Positions 1 to 5,442 of a DNA stretch of 5,442 bases are shown here, one piece after another. The DNA is from Hyphomicrobiales bacterium (GTDB taxonomy: Bacteria; Pseudomonadota; Alphaproteobacteria; Rhizobiales; Rhizobiaceae), in assembly GCA_011087745.1 (NCBI GenBank), contig JAALLB010000135.1, positions 1 to 5,442 of the forward strand, written 5' to 3'. Numbering within the stretch: position 1 is the first letter of the stretch; each line of letters begins with the position of its first letter. The notes under the pieces are model-generated. The model saw only the letters and a program-made list of their open reading frames with translations, did not search any database and had not been told where the DNA came from. A program made the translations under genes and the position numbers.

Positions 1-49
1 CGTATCATATCACACCAAAACATTCGGGTTTTGGAGTAGGATGGGTATA
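1..49 (+). repeat. Left arm of a 49-bp perfect terminal inverted repeat
   Basis: Every base i from 1 to 49 is complementary to base 5441-i at the other end of the window. The match stops at base 50 (A facing A). The arm contains a small hairpin of its own: CCAAAAC at 15-21 pairs with GTTTTGG at 28-34 around a 6-nt loop. The arm is in frame with the cyclase and has no stop, so this copy is probably the native one. The sequence shows the repeat; its origin as an artefact is inferred. Confidence 0.97.
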
Positions 50-1111
50 ACGTTACTTTTCACAATCCCAAACCCATTCCTGAATGAAGATATACCCACT
101 GCGATGAATTACCGGTTCGACAATTTCATTTACTTTTTCATCATTCTTGCCGTTGGAACACTGGCATATTCATGGAGAACGGTCTGGGCCATAGGCACAT
201 GGGTTGCCCTGCTTTGGCTGACAAGTTTTGTTGGTGTCATATGGTTTGGACATGAAGTACCCCAACTCAGTGAAGCAGCCGCAACTGCATTTGCGGGCCA
301 TTCGATCGTCAGTTATGAGCTCGATCCAAACAGCGTTCAACCCAATGTCCGCATTCAGGAAATGGTGGTCTTTGTACTGGTAGCAGGCATTCTTGCAGTT
401 AAAGGATGGCGCTCAAACCAGCTGCTAATGAGACAGGCTAACATCGCGACTGAACGTGCAAACCTTTCTCGATATTTCCCATCAAGCCTGGTCGATGTAT
501 TGGCTTCAACTGAACATGATATCGGGGCTGTCAGAAGCCAGGATGTTGCAGTTCTGTTTACCGATATCGTTGGATTTACCCAATATGCAGAACAACATTC
601 CCCGGAAGAAGTAATGAGTTTGCTACGCGATTATCATGCTCTGGTGGAACGTGCCATTTTTACCAATCAAGGCACTCTCGACAAATATCTGAGAGATGGT
701 GTTATGGCGACTTTTGGTACACCGGAAACCAAACCGGAAGATGCTGCCAACGCCCTCAATGCTGCGCTACAACTCATCAATGAAACAAAAGCTTTCAACG
801 AAAACCGCAACAAAGAAGGTCTTCCATCTGTTGAAGTGTCAATTGGAGTTCACTTTGGTCCAGTGATATTGGGCGATATTGGTCCTTCAAGAAGACTGGA
901 GTTTGCCGTTGTTGGAGACACGGTCAATGTAGCAAGTCGGCTCGAGGCATCTACTCGCGAACTTGGCTGTCAATGCGTTGTAAGCGAAGACGTCATGCGT
1001 ATGGCGCATTCAACTAGCCCAAAAAATCAACCCCCGAAAAATGGGTTTACAGCACGCGAAGCAATAAAATTGCGCGGTCGATCGACACCAATAGATATCT
1101 GGACGGTGTAA
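2..1111 (+). CDS. Membrane-anchored class III adenylate/guanylate cyclase, 5' truncated by the window edge
   Basis: This enzyme makes a cyclic nucleotide (probably cAMP from ATP) on the inner face of the cytoplasmic membrane. The frame is open to base 2. The ATG at 41 (used for numbering) lies inside the terminal repeat, lacks a convincing Shine-Dalgarno and opens directly into a hydrophobic stretch, so the true start is probably upstream. Hydrophobic segments lie near residues 28-45, 50-70 and 108-121, then a linker, then the catalytic domain at about 165-320. Visible class III features are FTDIVGFT with metal ligand D175, K215 at the purine-specifying position, second metal ligand D219, VGDTVNVASR with transition-state residues N296 and R300, and A289 where Asp or Thr is usual. 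R218 replaces the nearly invariant Gly of the GD pair. Activity is therefore uncertain. The stop lies 13 bp from the convergent peptidase stop, leaving no room for a separate terminator. Confidence 0.93.
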   Translation, partial: VSYHTKTFGFWSRMGITLLFTIPNPFLNEDIPTAMNYRFDNFIYFFIILAVGTLAYSWRTVWAIGTWVALLWLTSFVGVIWFGHEVPQLSEAAATAFAGHSIVSYELDPNSVQPNVRIQEMVVFVLVAGILAVKGWRSNQLLMRQANIATERANLSRYFPSSLVDVLASTEHDIGAVRSQDVAVLFTDIVGFTQYAEQHSPEEVMSLLRDYHALVERAIFTNQGTLDKYLRDGVMATFGTPETKPEDAANALNAALQLINETKAFNENRNKEGLPSVEVSIGVHFGPVILGDIGPSRRLEFAVVGDTVNVASRLEASTRELGCQCVVSEDVMRMAHSTSPKNQPPKNGFTAREAIKLRGRSTPIDIWTV

Positions 1112-1124
1112 TAAAAGTGCAACC

Positions 1125-1976
1125 TTAAATTCTCCGGACGCCGATCGGCAATTCATAGAGATAAGCAATACGTTCTATTGCTGGCAGTAGGGGTTCTGAT
1201 GTCACGTCCATGCTGTTTCCGTTTGCGTGAAGTAGCTGGCCGTCTCCCTGGGCAATGCCGACGTGGCCACGCCAGAAGATTAAATCCCCGCGCTCAATGT
1301 TATCATAGCTTTCGCCGGCATCTATCTCTTCACCAAGAGTTGCTGCTTGCATGTCTAAATCGCGCAGTATGTTTTGACCACACATGAACATTGCAAGCTT
1401 GATCAAACCCGAGCAATCCAACCCAAAGGCGGTTGTTCCTGCCCATAAATAAGGCGTTCGCAATAGAGTTGCAGCAACACGAACATAATCCTCTTCATGC
1501 TCATTTTTGGGCCGAATGTGGTGGGCAATGATGGCTTCACCGGCGTCCAAAATATTATAGTTCGTACCGCGTCTTTCTTCTTCACCAATAATCACCAGCC
1601 CCGTACCCATTGAGCGCATGCCCTTATCGGGAAGCTTCAAATCGGGTTCCGGATAAAGGAACGTTCGCGGTACGCAAACCAAATGGGTGATGGGCTTAAC
1701 ATCATATTTGAGCGTTTTTGTTTCAAGCCAGCCGACATAATTATCCCGCTCAGCTTGAACCCAAGCCCATCCGTTCTTTTCATCGTAGACTTTAACATCT
1801 TCTCCAAACATCAACTGGGTATCAATTGCGCAGTCTCGCTCCGGATTCTTTCGTAACTCTGTAAAAGCAACAGCAATACGGGCTGGCTTTCCGGTTGATG
1901 AAATTACAATGCCGTTTTCATCAAGCAAGTTTAGACGACGATCCAACGGATCAAGGGTTGGCAGTTTCGAAGTCAT
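1125..1976 (-). CDS. SH3b-NlpC/P60 (C40 family) peptidase, cytoplasmic murein-peptide type
   Basis: This 283-residue cysteine peptidase probably cleaves gamma-D-Glu-diaminopimelate bonds in cell-wall peptides. The N-terminal half (about 30-155) looks like two bacterial SH3 domains, with a clear NGWAWVQ..NYVGW pattern at 68-83. The catalytic NlpC/P60 domain covers about 162-281. The triad is visible: C188 in DCSG, H238 in GHVG and H250 in LLHANG. Y176 lies 12 residues before the Cys, where the cyanobacterial homologue AvPCP has a substrate-binding Tyr. The Cys-His and His-His spacings also fit that family. There is no signal peptide or membrane segment, so it should act in the cytoplasm on imported or recycled muropeptides rather than on the wall. 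Its ATG overlaps the marR stop (ATGA), which implies translational coupling. The family call is firm; the exact substrate is inferred. Confidence 0.93.
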   Translation of the reverse strand: MTSKLPTLDPLDRRLNLLDENGIVISSTGKPARIAVAFTELRKNPERDCAIDTQLMFGEDVKVYDEKNGWAWVQAERDNYVGWLETKTLKYDVKPITHLVCVPRTFLYPEPDLKLPDKGMRSMGTGLVIIGEEERRGTNYNILDAGEAIIAHHIRPKNEHEEDYVRVAATLLRTPYLWAGTTAFGLDCSGLIKLAMFMCGQNILRDLDMQAATLGEEIDAGESYDNIERGDLIFWRGHVGIAQGDGQLLHANGNSMDVTSEPLLPAIERIAYLYELPIGVRRI

Positions 1977-2323
1977 GAAATCATTTCCGCTTTTTGAGAA
2001 ATTAGATCAGCAAGTTTTTCCAGATAAAGCGCGCCTTCAACAGTTCGGCTAATAATCACGTTGCGCCTATCACTTTCATCGCGTCTTCTGGTTACCAATT
2101 TCATGCGCCCCATTGTATCAAGTGCTCGCGTAATTACAGGTTTGGTAACACTAAGATGCGCAGCAAGACCTCTCACTGTATGCGGTGGAGTTTCCAGATA
2201 GACAATTAGCAAGATAGCCATTTGGCGCTGCGTTAAATCTTTTTCCCCATCCTGCACCAGTGCAATGCCGACTTGATGCCATAGCTTTAACGCTTGGCCT
2301 AGATTGATATTAAGATTTGTCAT
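1973..2323 (-). CDS. Small MarR-family transcriptional regulator
   Basis: This 116-residue winged helix-turn-helix protein is short for MarR proteins, which usually have about 140 residues. The trimmed parts are the terminal dimerisation helices. The DNA-binding core lies at about 32-93: TQRQMAILLIV begins the domain, TVRGLAAHLSVTKPVITRALD (49-69) holds the HTH with its recognition helix near 58-70, and the RRRDESDRRN stretch (79-88) with the following strand forms the wing, including the typical Asp-x-Arg-Arg signature. The ATG at 2323 is the only sensible start, since an in-frame stop lies four codons upstream. Its Shine-Dalgarno is poor, so it may rely on readthrough from the aminopeptidase gene 55 bp upstream. 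It overlaps the peptidase start by four bases. Its likely targets are its own cluster, through the palindrome just upstream. The ligand is unknown. Confidence 0.92.
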   Translation of the reverse strand: MTNLNINLGQALKLWHQVGIALVQDGEKDLTQRQMAILLIVYLETPPHTVRGLAAHLSVTKPVITRALDTMGRMKLVTRRRDESDRRNVIISRTVEGALYLEKLADLISQKAEMIS

Positions 2324-2340
2324 AATCCAAGTTTAACTTC

Positions 2341-2356
2341 ATTTCGTTAACGAAAT
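2341..2356. promoter_or_regulatory. Perfect 16-bp palindrome, candidate MarR operator
   Basis: ATTTCGTTAACGAAAT is a perfect dyad centred on GTTAAC. It extends to about 22 bp if one mismatched pair (C2340/C2357) is allowed, because TT at 2338-2339 faces AA at 2358-2359. It lies in the 55-bp gap between the aminopeptidase stop and the marR start, 17 bp upstream of the marR ATG. MarR dimers typically bind palindromes of 16-20 bp beside their own genes, so autoregulation is the natural inference. It is AT-rich and lacks a following T-run on the transcribed strand, so it is not a good intrinsic terminator. Confidence 0.5.
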
Positions 2357-2378
2357 CAAATCTCATGCCCACTATCTA

Positions 2379-3728
2379 TCATTTCCAGTATTTGTTTTTG
2401 ATCACCTCAAAGAGTGTCCGAATGCCTTGTGCTTCGCCGCCAATTGGCATCCAGGGTTTTGCAGAAGGCGTCCATCCATAAATATCAAAATGCGCCCAGG
2501 ATTTGGCGTGCTCAACAAAACGAGACAGAAATAATCCGGCAGTGATTGAGCCTGCAAATCCGCCAGTTGAAATGTGATTTACATCGGCAATCTTTGAAGA
2601 CAGCATTTTTTGATAAGAGTCCCAAAGCGGCATGCGCCACAAGGGATCAAAAACATCCATTGATGTCTCAGAGATTGCGTGAGCCAATTCATCATCATCT
2701 GTATAAAAGGGTGGTAAATCCGGTCCAAGCGCGACACGCGCGGCACCAGTCAGCGTTGCCATGTCGATCATCAGATCGGGCTTTTCTTCATCACCGAGCG
2801 CAAGTGCATCCCCCAATATCAAGCGGCCTTCTGCATCGGTATTGCCAATTTCAACGCTAATTCCCTTGCGACTTGGCAGAATGTCACCCGGACGAAATGC
2901 ATTGCCTGAGATTGCATTTTCCACTGCAGGTACAAGGAGACGTAAACGCACCGGCAATTTTGCATCCATTATCATTTGGGCGAGTGCAATTGTGTTTGCG
3001 GCCCCGCCCATGTCTTTTTTCATTAGTGCCATGGAATTACCCGGCTTGATGTTCAATCCACCGCTATCAAAAATTACACCCTTGCCAACCAAGGTGACCT
3101 TTGGATGTCTGGCATTACCCCATTTCAAATCCACTAATCTAGGCGCATCTATACTTGCTCTGCCAACGGCATGGATCATAGGAAAGTTTTTATTTAGTAG
3201 CGCGTCGCCCTTAACAACGGAAACCTGCGCTTTAAATTTGCGACCCATCGTGCGAATGATTTTTTCTAGTTCATCGGGACCCATTTCGTTAGCTGGGGTG
3301 TTGATGAGATCGCGCGCAAGAAAACTTGCTTCGGCTTCTCTAATTATGTCGCCAGCATCAACACTTTTTGGCAACACAAGTTTAGCGTCTTGTACATTCC
3401 TGTTATTGTACTTGGTGAAACGATAGGCACCTAACATCCACCCTAAACTAGCCAAATGCGGATCATCCAGATCGCCCTCAAAATGATAATTTCCCGCTGG
3501 AAGGCTCGAAGCCAATTTGCCAGCATCCATTGGTTGTTCAGTTTTCCCGAAAAGAACACAAACAAGCGCGCCTTTTGGGTCTGAACACAATAAAACCCTG
3601 CCAGATTGCCCGGAAAAGCCATTTGCCTTTGCCCAAGTTTTTTGATCCGCTGGCAAACCTTTCGTGTCGTTGACCACATGAATTGGGGTGGATTTTGAGC
3701 GGGTCTTGGCGATAGGCAAATCTTGCAT
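2379..3728 (-). CDS. M17 leucyl aminopeptidase family protein
   Basis: This cytosolic two-metal aminopeptidase removes N-terminal residues from peptides. It has 449 residues from the ATG at 3728. A TTG nine codons upstream would extend it, but only the ATG has a strong ribosome site (GGAG six bases upstream). The C-terminal catalytic domain starts near residue 130, after a divergent N-terminal domain. The metal and catalytic residues match E. coli PepA in kind and spacing: K216 and D221 in GKGVIFDSGG, K228, D239, then NTDAEGRL with D298, E300 and R302. All are present, so the enzyme should be active. It is shorter than PepA (about 500 residues) and resembles the second M17 paralogue common in rhizobia, so I do not call it pepA. 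It is first in a leftward cluster with marR and the C40 peptidase, which suggests joint peptide breakdown. Leu specificity is only the family name. Confidence 0.95.
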   Translation of the reverse strand: MQDLPIAKTRSKSTPIHVVNDTKGLPADQKTWAKANGFSGQSGRVLLCSDPKGALVCVLFGKTEQPMDAGKLASSLPAGNYHFEGDLDDPHLASLGWMLGAYRFTKYNNRNVQDAKLVLPKSVDAGDIIREAEASFLARDLINTPANEMGPDELEKIIRTMGRKFKAQVSVVKGDALLNKNFPMIHAVGRASIDAPRLVDLKWGNARHPKVTLVGKGVIFDSGGLNIKPGNSMALMKKDMGGAANTIALAQMIMDAKLPVRLRLLVPAVENAISGNAFRPGDILPSRKGISVEIGNTDAEGRLILGDALALGDEEKPDLMIDMATLTGAARVALGPDLPPFYTDDDELAHAISETSMDVFDPLWRMPLWDSYQKMLSSKIADVNHISTGGFAGSITAGLFLSRFVEHAKSWAHFDIYGWTPSAKPWMPIGGEAQGIRTLFEVIKNKYWK

Positions 3729-3734
3729 GTTTTT

Positions 3735-3738
3735 CTCC
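3735..3738 (-). promoter_or_regulatory. Ribosome binding site that decides the aminopeptidase start
   Basis: On the minus strand the sequence reads TTGGAGAAAAACATG: a GGAG core, six spacer bases, then the ATG at 3728. The alternative TTG codon at 3755 has no comparable site in front of it, so the shorter 449-residue product is preferred. Confidence 0.75.
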
Positions 3739-3765
3739 AACTGAGAATGCCTCAAAACACAAAAA

Positions 3766-3787
3766 TTAACGAAGCATTAGGGTTAAC
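3766..3787. promoter_or_regulatory. TTAAC-type repeats in a divergent promoter region (CtrA-like, tentative)
   Basis: The 126 bp between the aminopeptidase start (3728) and the TPR lipoprotein start (3855) must hold promoters for both directions. TTAA at 3766 is followed after seven bases by TTAG, one mismatch from the alphaproteobacterial CtrA consensus TTAA-N7-TTAA. The minus strand reads TTAACCCT at 3787-3780, close to TTAACCAT. A GANTC site (GAATC, 3803-3807), the CcrM methylation motif, lies nearby. TTAACGAA at 3766-3773 also matches half of the palindrome before marR. I could not pick convincing -35/-10 boxes. AT-rich DNA gives such matches by chance, so this is tentative. Confidence 0.25.
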
Positions 3788-3854
3788 AGATTATTTATAA
3801 AAGAATCAGTTTTTCTTAATATGACCCGTGTGGGTTGAAAGCGACAGAGCGACC

Positions 3855-4664
3855 ATGCAGAAAAAAACAAAAACCAATCCTTCAGCATTAGCTATTCTAA
3901 CGTTAGCATGTACGATTGCCTTGTCAGCCTGTGCAAAAGACCCAAGATCTACTGGCTCAATTCGGGGAATAAAGAAACCCATTGAGCAGATGTCCGTTTC
4001 TGAATTAAATTATACGGCGTCTCAGCTTGGCAAACAATATGACCGAAATCCACGCAGCAAACCGATAGGCCTTATGTATGCTGATGTATTGCGTTCCACT
4101 GGTCGCAATGAGCAAGCTTTGGCAGTCATGCAACAAGTTGTAATTAAACATCCAACAGATAATGATGTTCTTTCAGCTTACGGAAAATCGCTGGCTGCAA
4201 CTGGTAATTTCAAGAAAGCACTTAAAGTTATTCAACGTGCACAACGTCCAGACCGTCCAGATTGGCGGTTGTTTTCAGCACAGGGCGCGATTCTTGATCA
4301 GCTAGACCAATCAGAGGCAGCACGCGTGCAATATCGAAAGGCTCTGGACATGGTTCCAAATGAACCTTCAGTCCTATCAAATCTTGGAATGTCTTATGTA
4401 CTTACAGGTGATTTACGCGCTGCGGAAACTTACCTTCGTCGCGCAATACAGCAACCTGGTGCAGATAGCCGAGTACGCCAAAACCTGGCACTTGTAATTG
4501 GCCTTCAAGGTAATTTTGAAGAAGCAGAAAAAGTTGCTGGTGGCGAACTTGACCAAGCAGCGGCACAAGAAAACATAAAATTCCTTCGCCAAATGCTGTC
4601 GCAACAGTCTGCCTGGAACTTACTAAAAAATACGGATGGCGAACAACCTGCGAAAACTGAATAG
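3855..4664 (+). CDS. tadD: TPR lipoprotein, TadD-like
   Basis: This 269-residue lipoprotein is probably attached to the outer membrane. I chose the ATG at 3855 over a GTG at 3828 because it opens directly into a lipoprotein signal: lysines at 3, 4 and 6, a hydrophobic run at 11-23, and lipobox LSAC with C26 as the lipidated residue. The GTG has no ribosome site; the ATG has only a weak one (AGAG five bases upstream). After a low-complexity DPRSTGSI linker, about five TPR-like helical pairs run from about 70 to 236; clearest are the units at 103-133, 137-170 (with YRKAL..VPNEP) and 171-204. The pattern resembles rhizobial TadD proteins of the tight-adherence (Flp) pilus system, where the TPR lipoprotein assists secretin or pilus assembly. 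No other tad gene is visible here, so the role and symbol are inferences from resemblance. Confidence 0.88.
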   Translation: MQKKTKTNPSALAILTLACTIALSACAKDPRSTGSIRGIKKPIEQMSVSELNYTASQLGKQYDRNPRSKPIGLMYADVLRSTGRNEQALAVMQQVVIKHPTDNDVLSAYGKSLAATGNFKKALKVIQRAQRPDRPDWRLFSAQGAILDQLDQSEAARVQYRKALDMVPNEPSVLSNLGMSYVLTGDLRAAETYLRRAIQQPGADSRVRQNLALVIGLQGNFEEAEKVAGGELDQAAAQENIKFLRQMLSQQSAWNLLKNTDGEQPAKTE

Positions 4665-4705
4665 CCCCCAAATTTTACAATCCACCCGAAGATAGAAATG
4701 GGTGA

Positions 4706-4732
4706 TTGCTTCTCATTACAACTTCATATATC
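4706..4732 (+). promoter_or_regulatory. Possible promoter for the FMN riboswitch and ribH2
   Basis: TTGCTT at 4706-4711 and TATATC at 4727-4732 resemble sigma-70 boxes, with a spacing of 15 bp (one or two short of ideal), and lie just before the riboswitch. The preceding bases after the TPR gene include a weak CACCC/GGGTG stem (4684-4688 with 4700-4704) without a T-run, so no clear terminator separates the two genes. Confidence 0.25.
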
Positions 4733-4739
4733 TGTTTGC

Positions 4740-4883
4740 CGTTCTCAGGGCGGGGTGCAATTCCCCACCGGCGGTAGGCAGTTTAGTTCTGCAAGCCCGC
4801 GAGCGCTTCTTATTATAAAAGGAAGGTCAGCAGATCAGGTCAAATTCCTGAGCCGACGGTCATAGTCCGGATGATAGAGAACG
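4740..4883 (+). promoter_or_regulatory. FMN riboswitch (RFN element)
   Basis: All hallmarks of the FMN aptamer are readable. The closing P1 stem pairs CGTTCTC (4740-4746) with GAGAACG (4877-4883) perfectly. The conserved start AGGGCGGGGTG is followed by a GGGG/CCCC hairpin (4752-4755 with 4763-4766) and ACCGGCGGTAG. Later come GTCAGCAGATC, a TCAGG/CCTGA hairpin (4835-4839 with 4847-4851) and the highly conserved CCGACGGTCATAGTCCGG. A variable stem lies around 4801-4826. Bound FMN is expected to turn off the downstream lumazine synthase gene. The same coupling of an FMN riboswitch to ribH2 is known in Brucella relatives. Confidence 0.97.
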
Positions 4884-4912
4884 TGCGAGTTATTGATGCA
4901 CATACGCATTCA

Positions 4913-4955
4913 TTCTTGCCCGTGATCGCCTTGGTGACGTGTCTTGTTGCAAGAA
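4913..4955 (+). promoter_or_regulatory. Candidate riboswitch expression platform beside the ribH2 ribosome site
   Basis: In the 84-nt leader between the aptamer and ribH2, TTCTTGC (4913-4919) can pair perfectly with GCAAGAA (4949-4955), directly next to the ribosome site AGGAG (4957-4961). The same 3' arm can instead form a local hairpin with TCTTG (4942-4946). These exclude each other. No GC hairpin with a T-run is present, so control of translation rather than premature termination seems likelier. This rests on hand pairing only. Confidence 0.3.
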
Positions 4956-4967
4956 AAGGAGATCGCT

Positions 4968-5442
4968 ATGACACACACCAGATATGCATTCATTAAAGCC
5001 AATTGGCATAGTCACATTGTGGACAAGGCACTTGAAGGCTTTTGCTCAATAATACCCAGCGACCAGGTTGATGTCTTCGATGTACCAGGTGCATTTGAAA
5101 TGCCGCTTGTAGCAGATGATTTGGCCAGCACTGGAAAATACTCCGCAATTGCAGCAGCAGCTTTTGTGGTCGATGGCGGTATCTATCGGCATGAGTTTGT
5201 TGCGCAAACTGTTGTACAAGCTTTGATGCAGGTTAGCCTTGATAAGAAGACACCTGTGTTGTCTGTATCGCTTACTCCGCATCAGTATCAAGAAACAGAC
5301 CATCACGATGAAATTTATCAAGCGCATTTCATCGGAAAAGATCAGGAGGCTGCACGTGCAGCATTGATGACCGTCAAAACAAGAAATTCGATATACCCAT
5401 CCTACTCCAAAACCCGAATGTTTTGGTGTGATATGATACGAA
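4968..5442 (+). CDS. ribH2: 6,7-dimethyl-8-ribityllumazine synthase, type II (RibH2), 3' end lost in the terminal repeat
   Basis: Lumazine synthase condenses 5-amino-6-ribitylaminouracil with 3,4-dihydroxy-2-butanone 4-phosphate, the penultimate step of riboflavin synthesis, in the cytosol. The ATG follows AGGAG by six bases. Signs of the type II (Brucella RibH2-like, decameric) form are W13 in ANWHSHIVD, where type I enzymes stack an aromatic on the pyrimidine; FDVPGAFEMPL (37-47); AAFVVDGGIYRHEF (64-77) with catalytic H75; and SVSLTPHQYQE (99-109). Homology holds to about residue 142 (MTVKTRNSI), where the family should end within a few residues. The frame instead continues through the terminal inverted repeat for 16 more codons to the window edge without a stop. 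That tail (from base 5392) is not ribH sequence. The gene is probably intact in the organism and damaged only here. It is controlled by the FMN riboswitch upstream. Confidence 0.95.
   Translation, partial: MTHTRYAFIKANWHSHIVDKALEGFCSIIPSDQVDVFDVPGAFEMPLVADDLASTGKYSAIAAAAFVVDGGIYRHEFVAQTVVQALMQVSLDKKTPVLSVSLTPHQYQETDHHDEIYQAHFIGKDQEAARAALMTVKTRNSIYPSYSKTRMFWCDMIR
5392..5440 (-). repeat. Right arm of the 49-bp terminal inverted repeat
   Basis: This is the exact reverse complement of bases 1-49, followed by two more bases (AA). It starts inside codon 142 of ribH2 and supplies a foreign, unterminated tail. The hairpin of the left arm is mirrored here (5407-5413 with 5420-5426). Because it breaks a conserved gene at its very end while the other copy fits its gene, this is probably the misplaced copy. 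Confidence 0.97.

Noticed and set aside
1140..1149. GCCGATCGGC palindrome near the convergent gene ends, as a terminator
   Set aside because: It lies inside the peptidase coding region, has no loop and no T-run, and is short enough to occur by chance.
2761..3426. Long open frame (221 codons) on the plus strand inside the aminopeptidase gene
   Set aside because: It lies wholly antisense to a gene with a complete M17 motif set and has no recognisable domain, so it is a shadow frame.
3729..3755. TTG start for the aminopeptidase, nine codons upstream
   Set aside because: A rare start codon without a ribosome site; the ATG at 3728 has GGAG at ideal spacing.
3828..3854. GTG start for the TPR lipoprotein
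   Set aside because: It has no ribosome site and would put nine residues in front of a well-formed lipoprotein signal.
4684..4704. CACCC/GGGTG stem after the TPR gene as an intrinsic terminator
   Set aside because: Only five strong pairs around an 11-nt loop, and no T-run follows.
5046..5327. Open frame of 93 codons on the minus strand within ribH2
   Set aside because: It is antisense to well-conserved lumazine synthase sequence and shows no domain of its own.
1..5440. A transposon or linear element bounded by terminal inverted repeats
   Set aside because: There is no transposase, integrase or target-site duplication. Both arms lie in coding sequence and the contents are ordinary chromosomal genes.

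Overview
The window reads as a 5.4 kb piece of an alphaproteobacterial chromosome, most likely order Hyphomicrobiales (Rhizobiales), with a moderate, AT-leaning base composition for that group. The assignment rests on four protein or RNA types seen together: a rhizobial-style membrane-anchored class III nucleotide cyclase, a cytoplasmic SH3b-NlpC/P60 peptidase beside an M17 aminopeptidase, a TadD-like TPR lipoprotein, and a type II lumazine synthase (RibH2) under an FMN riboswitch. This is inferred from recalled families, not from a search. It is too weak to name a genus.

Layout from left to right. At 2-1111 (+) is the 3' part of an adenylate/guanylate cyclase whose frame runs off the left edge. 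Converging on it, and read leftwards from about 3728 to 1125, is a three-gene cluster in the order M17 leucyl aminopeptidase, small MarR-family regulator, SH3b-NlpC/P60 peptidase. The last two genes overlap by four bases. A perfect 16-bp palindrome in the short gap before marR is a good candidate operator. Transcribed the other way from an AT-rich divergent region is a TPR lipoprotein gene (3855-4664). Next come a complete FMN (RFN) riboswitch (4740-4883), an 84-nt leader, and ribH2 (from 4968), which runs off the right edge without a stop.

Functionally, the minus-strand cluster looks like intracellular peptide turnover, possibly recycling of cell-wall peptides, with its own regulator. The right end is riboflavin synthesis under FMN feedback. 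The cyclase and the TPR lipoprotein are separate units (signalling, and envelope or pilus assembly).

The oddest feature is at the edges. Bases 1-49 and 5392-5440 are perfect reverse complements. The right copy replaces the last few codons of ribH2, whereas the left copy reads in frame into the cyclase. This looks much more like a fold-back chimera or assembly-graph artefact than a transposon. I see no convincing undescribed system; the remaining genes are ordinary, with a few regulatory details worth checking.
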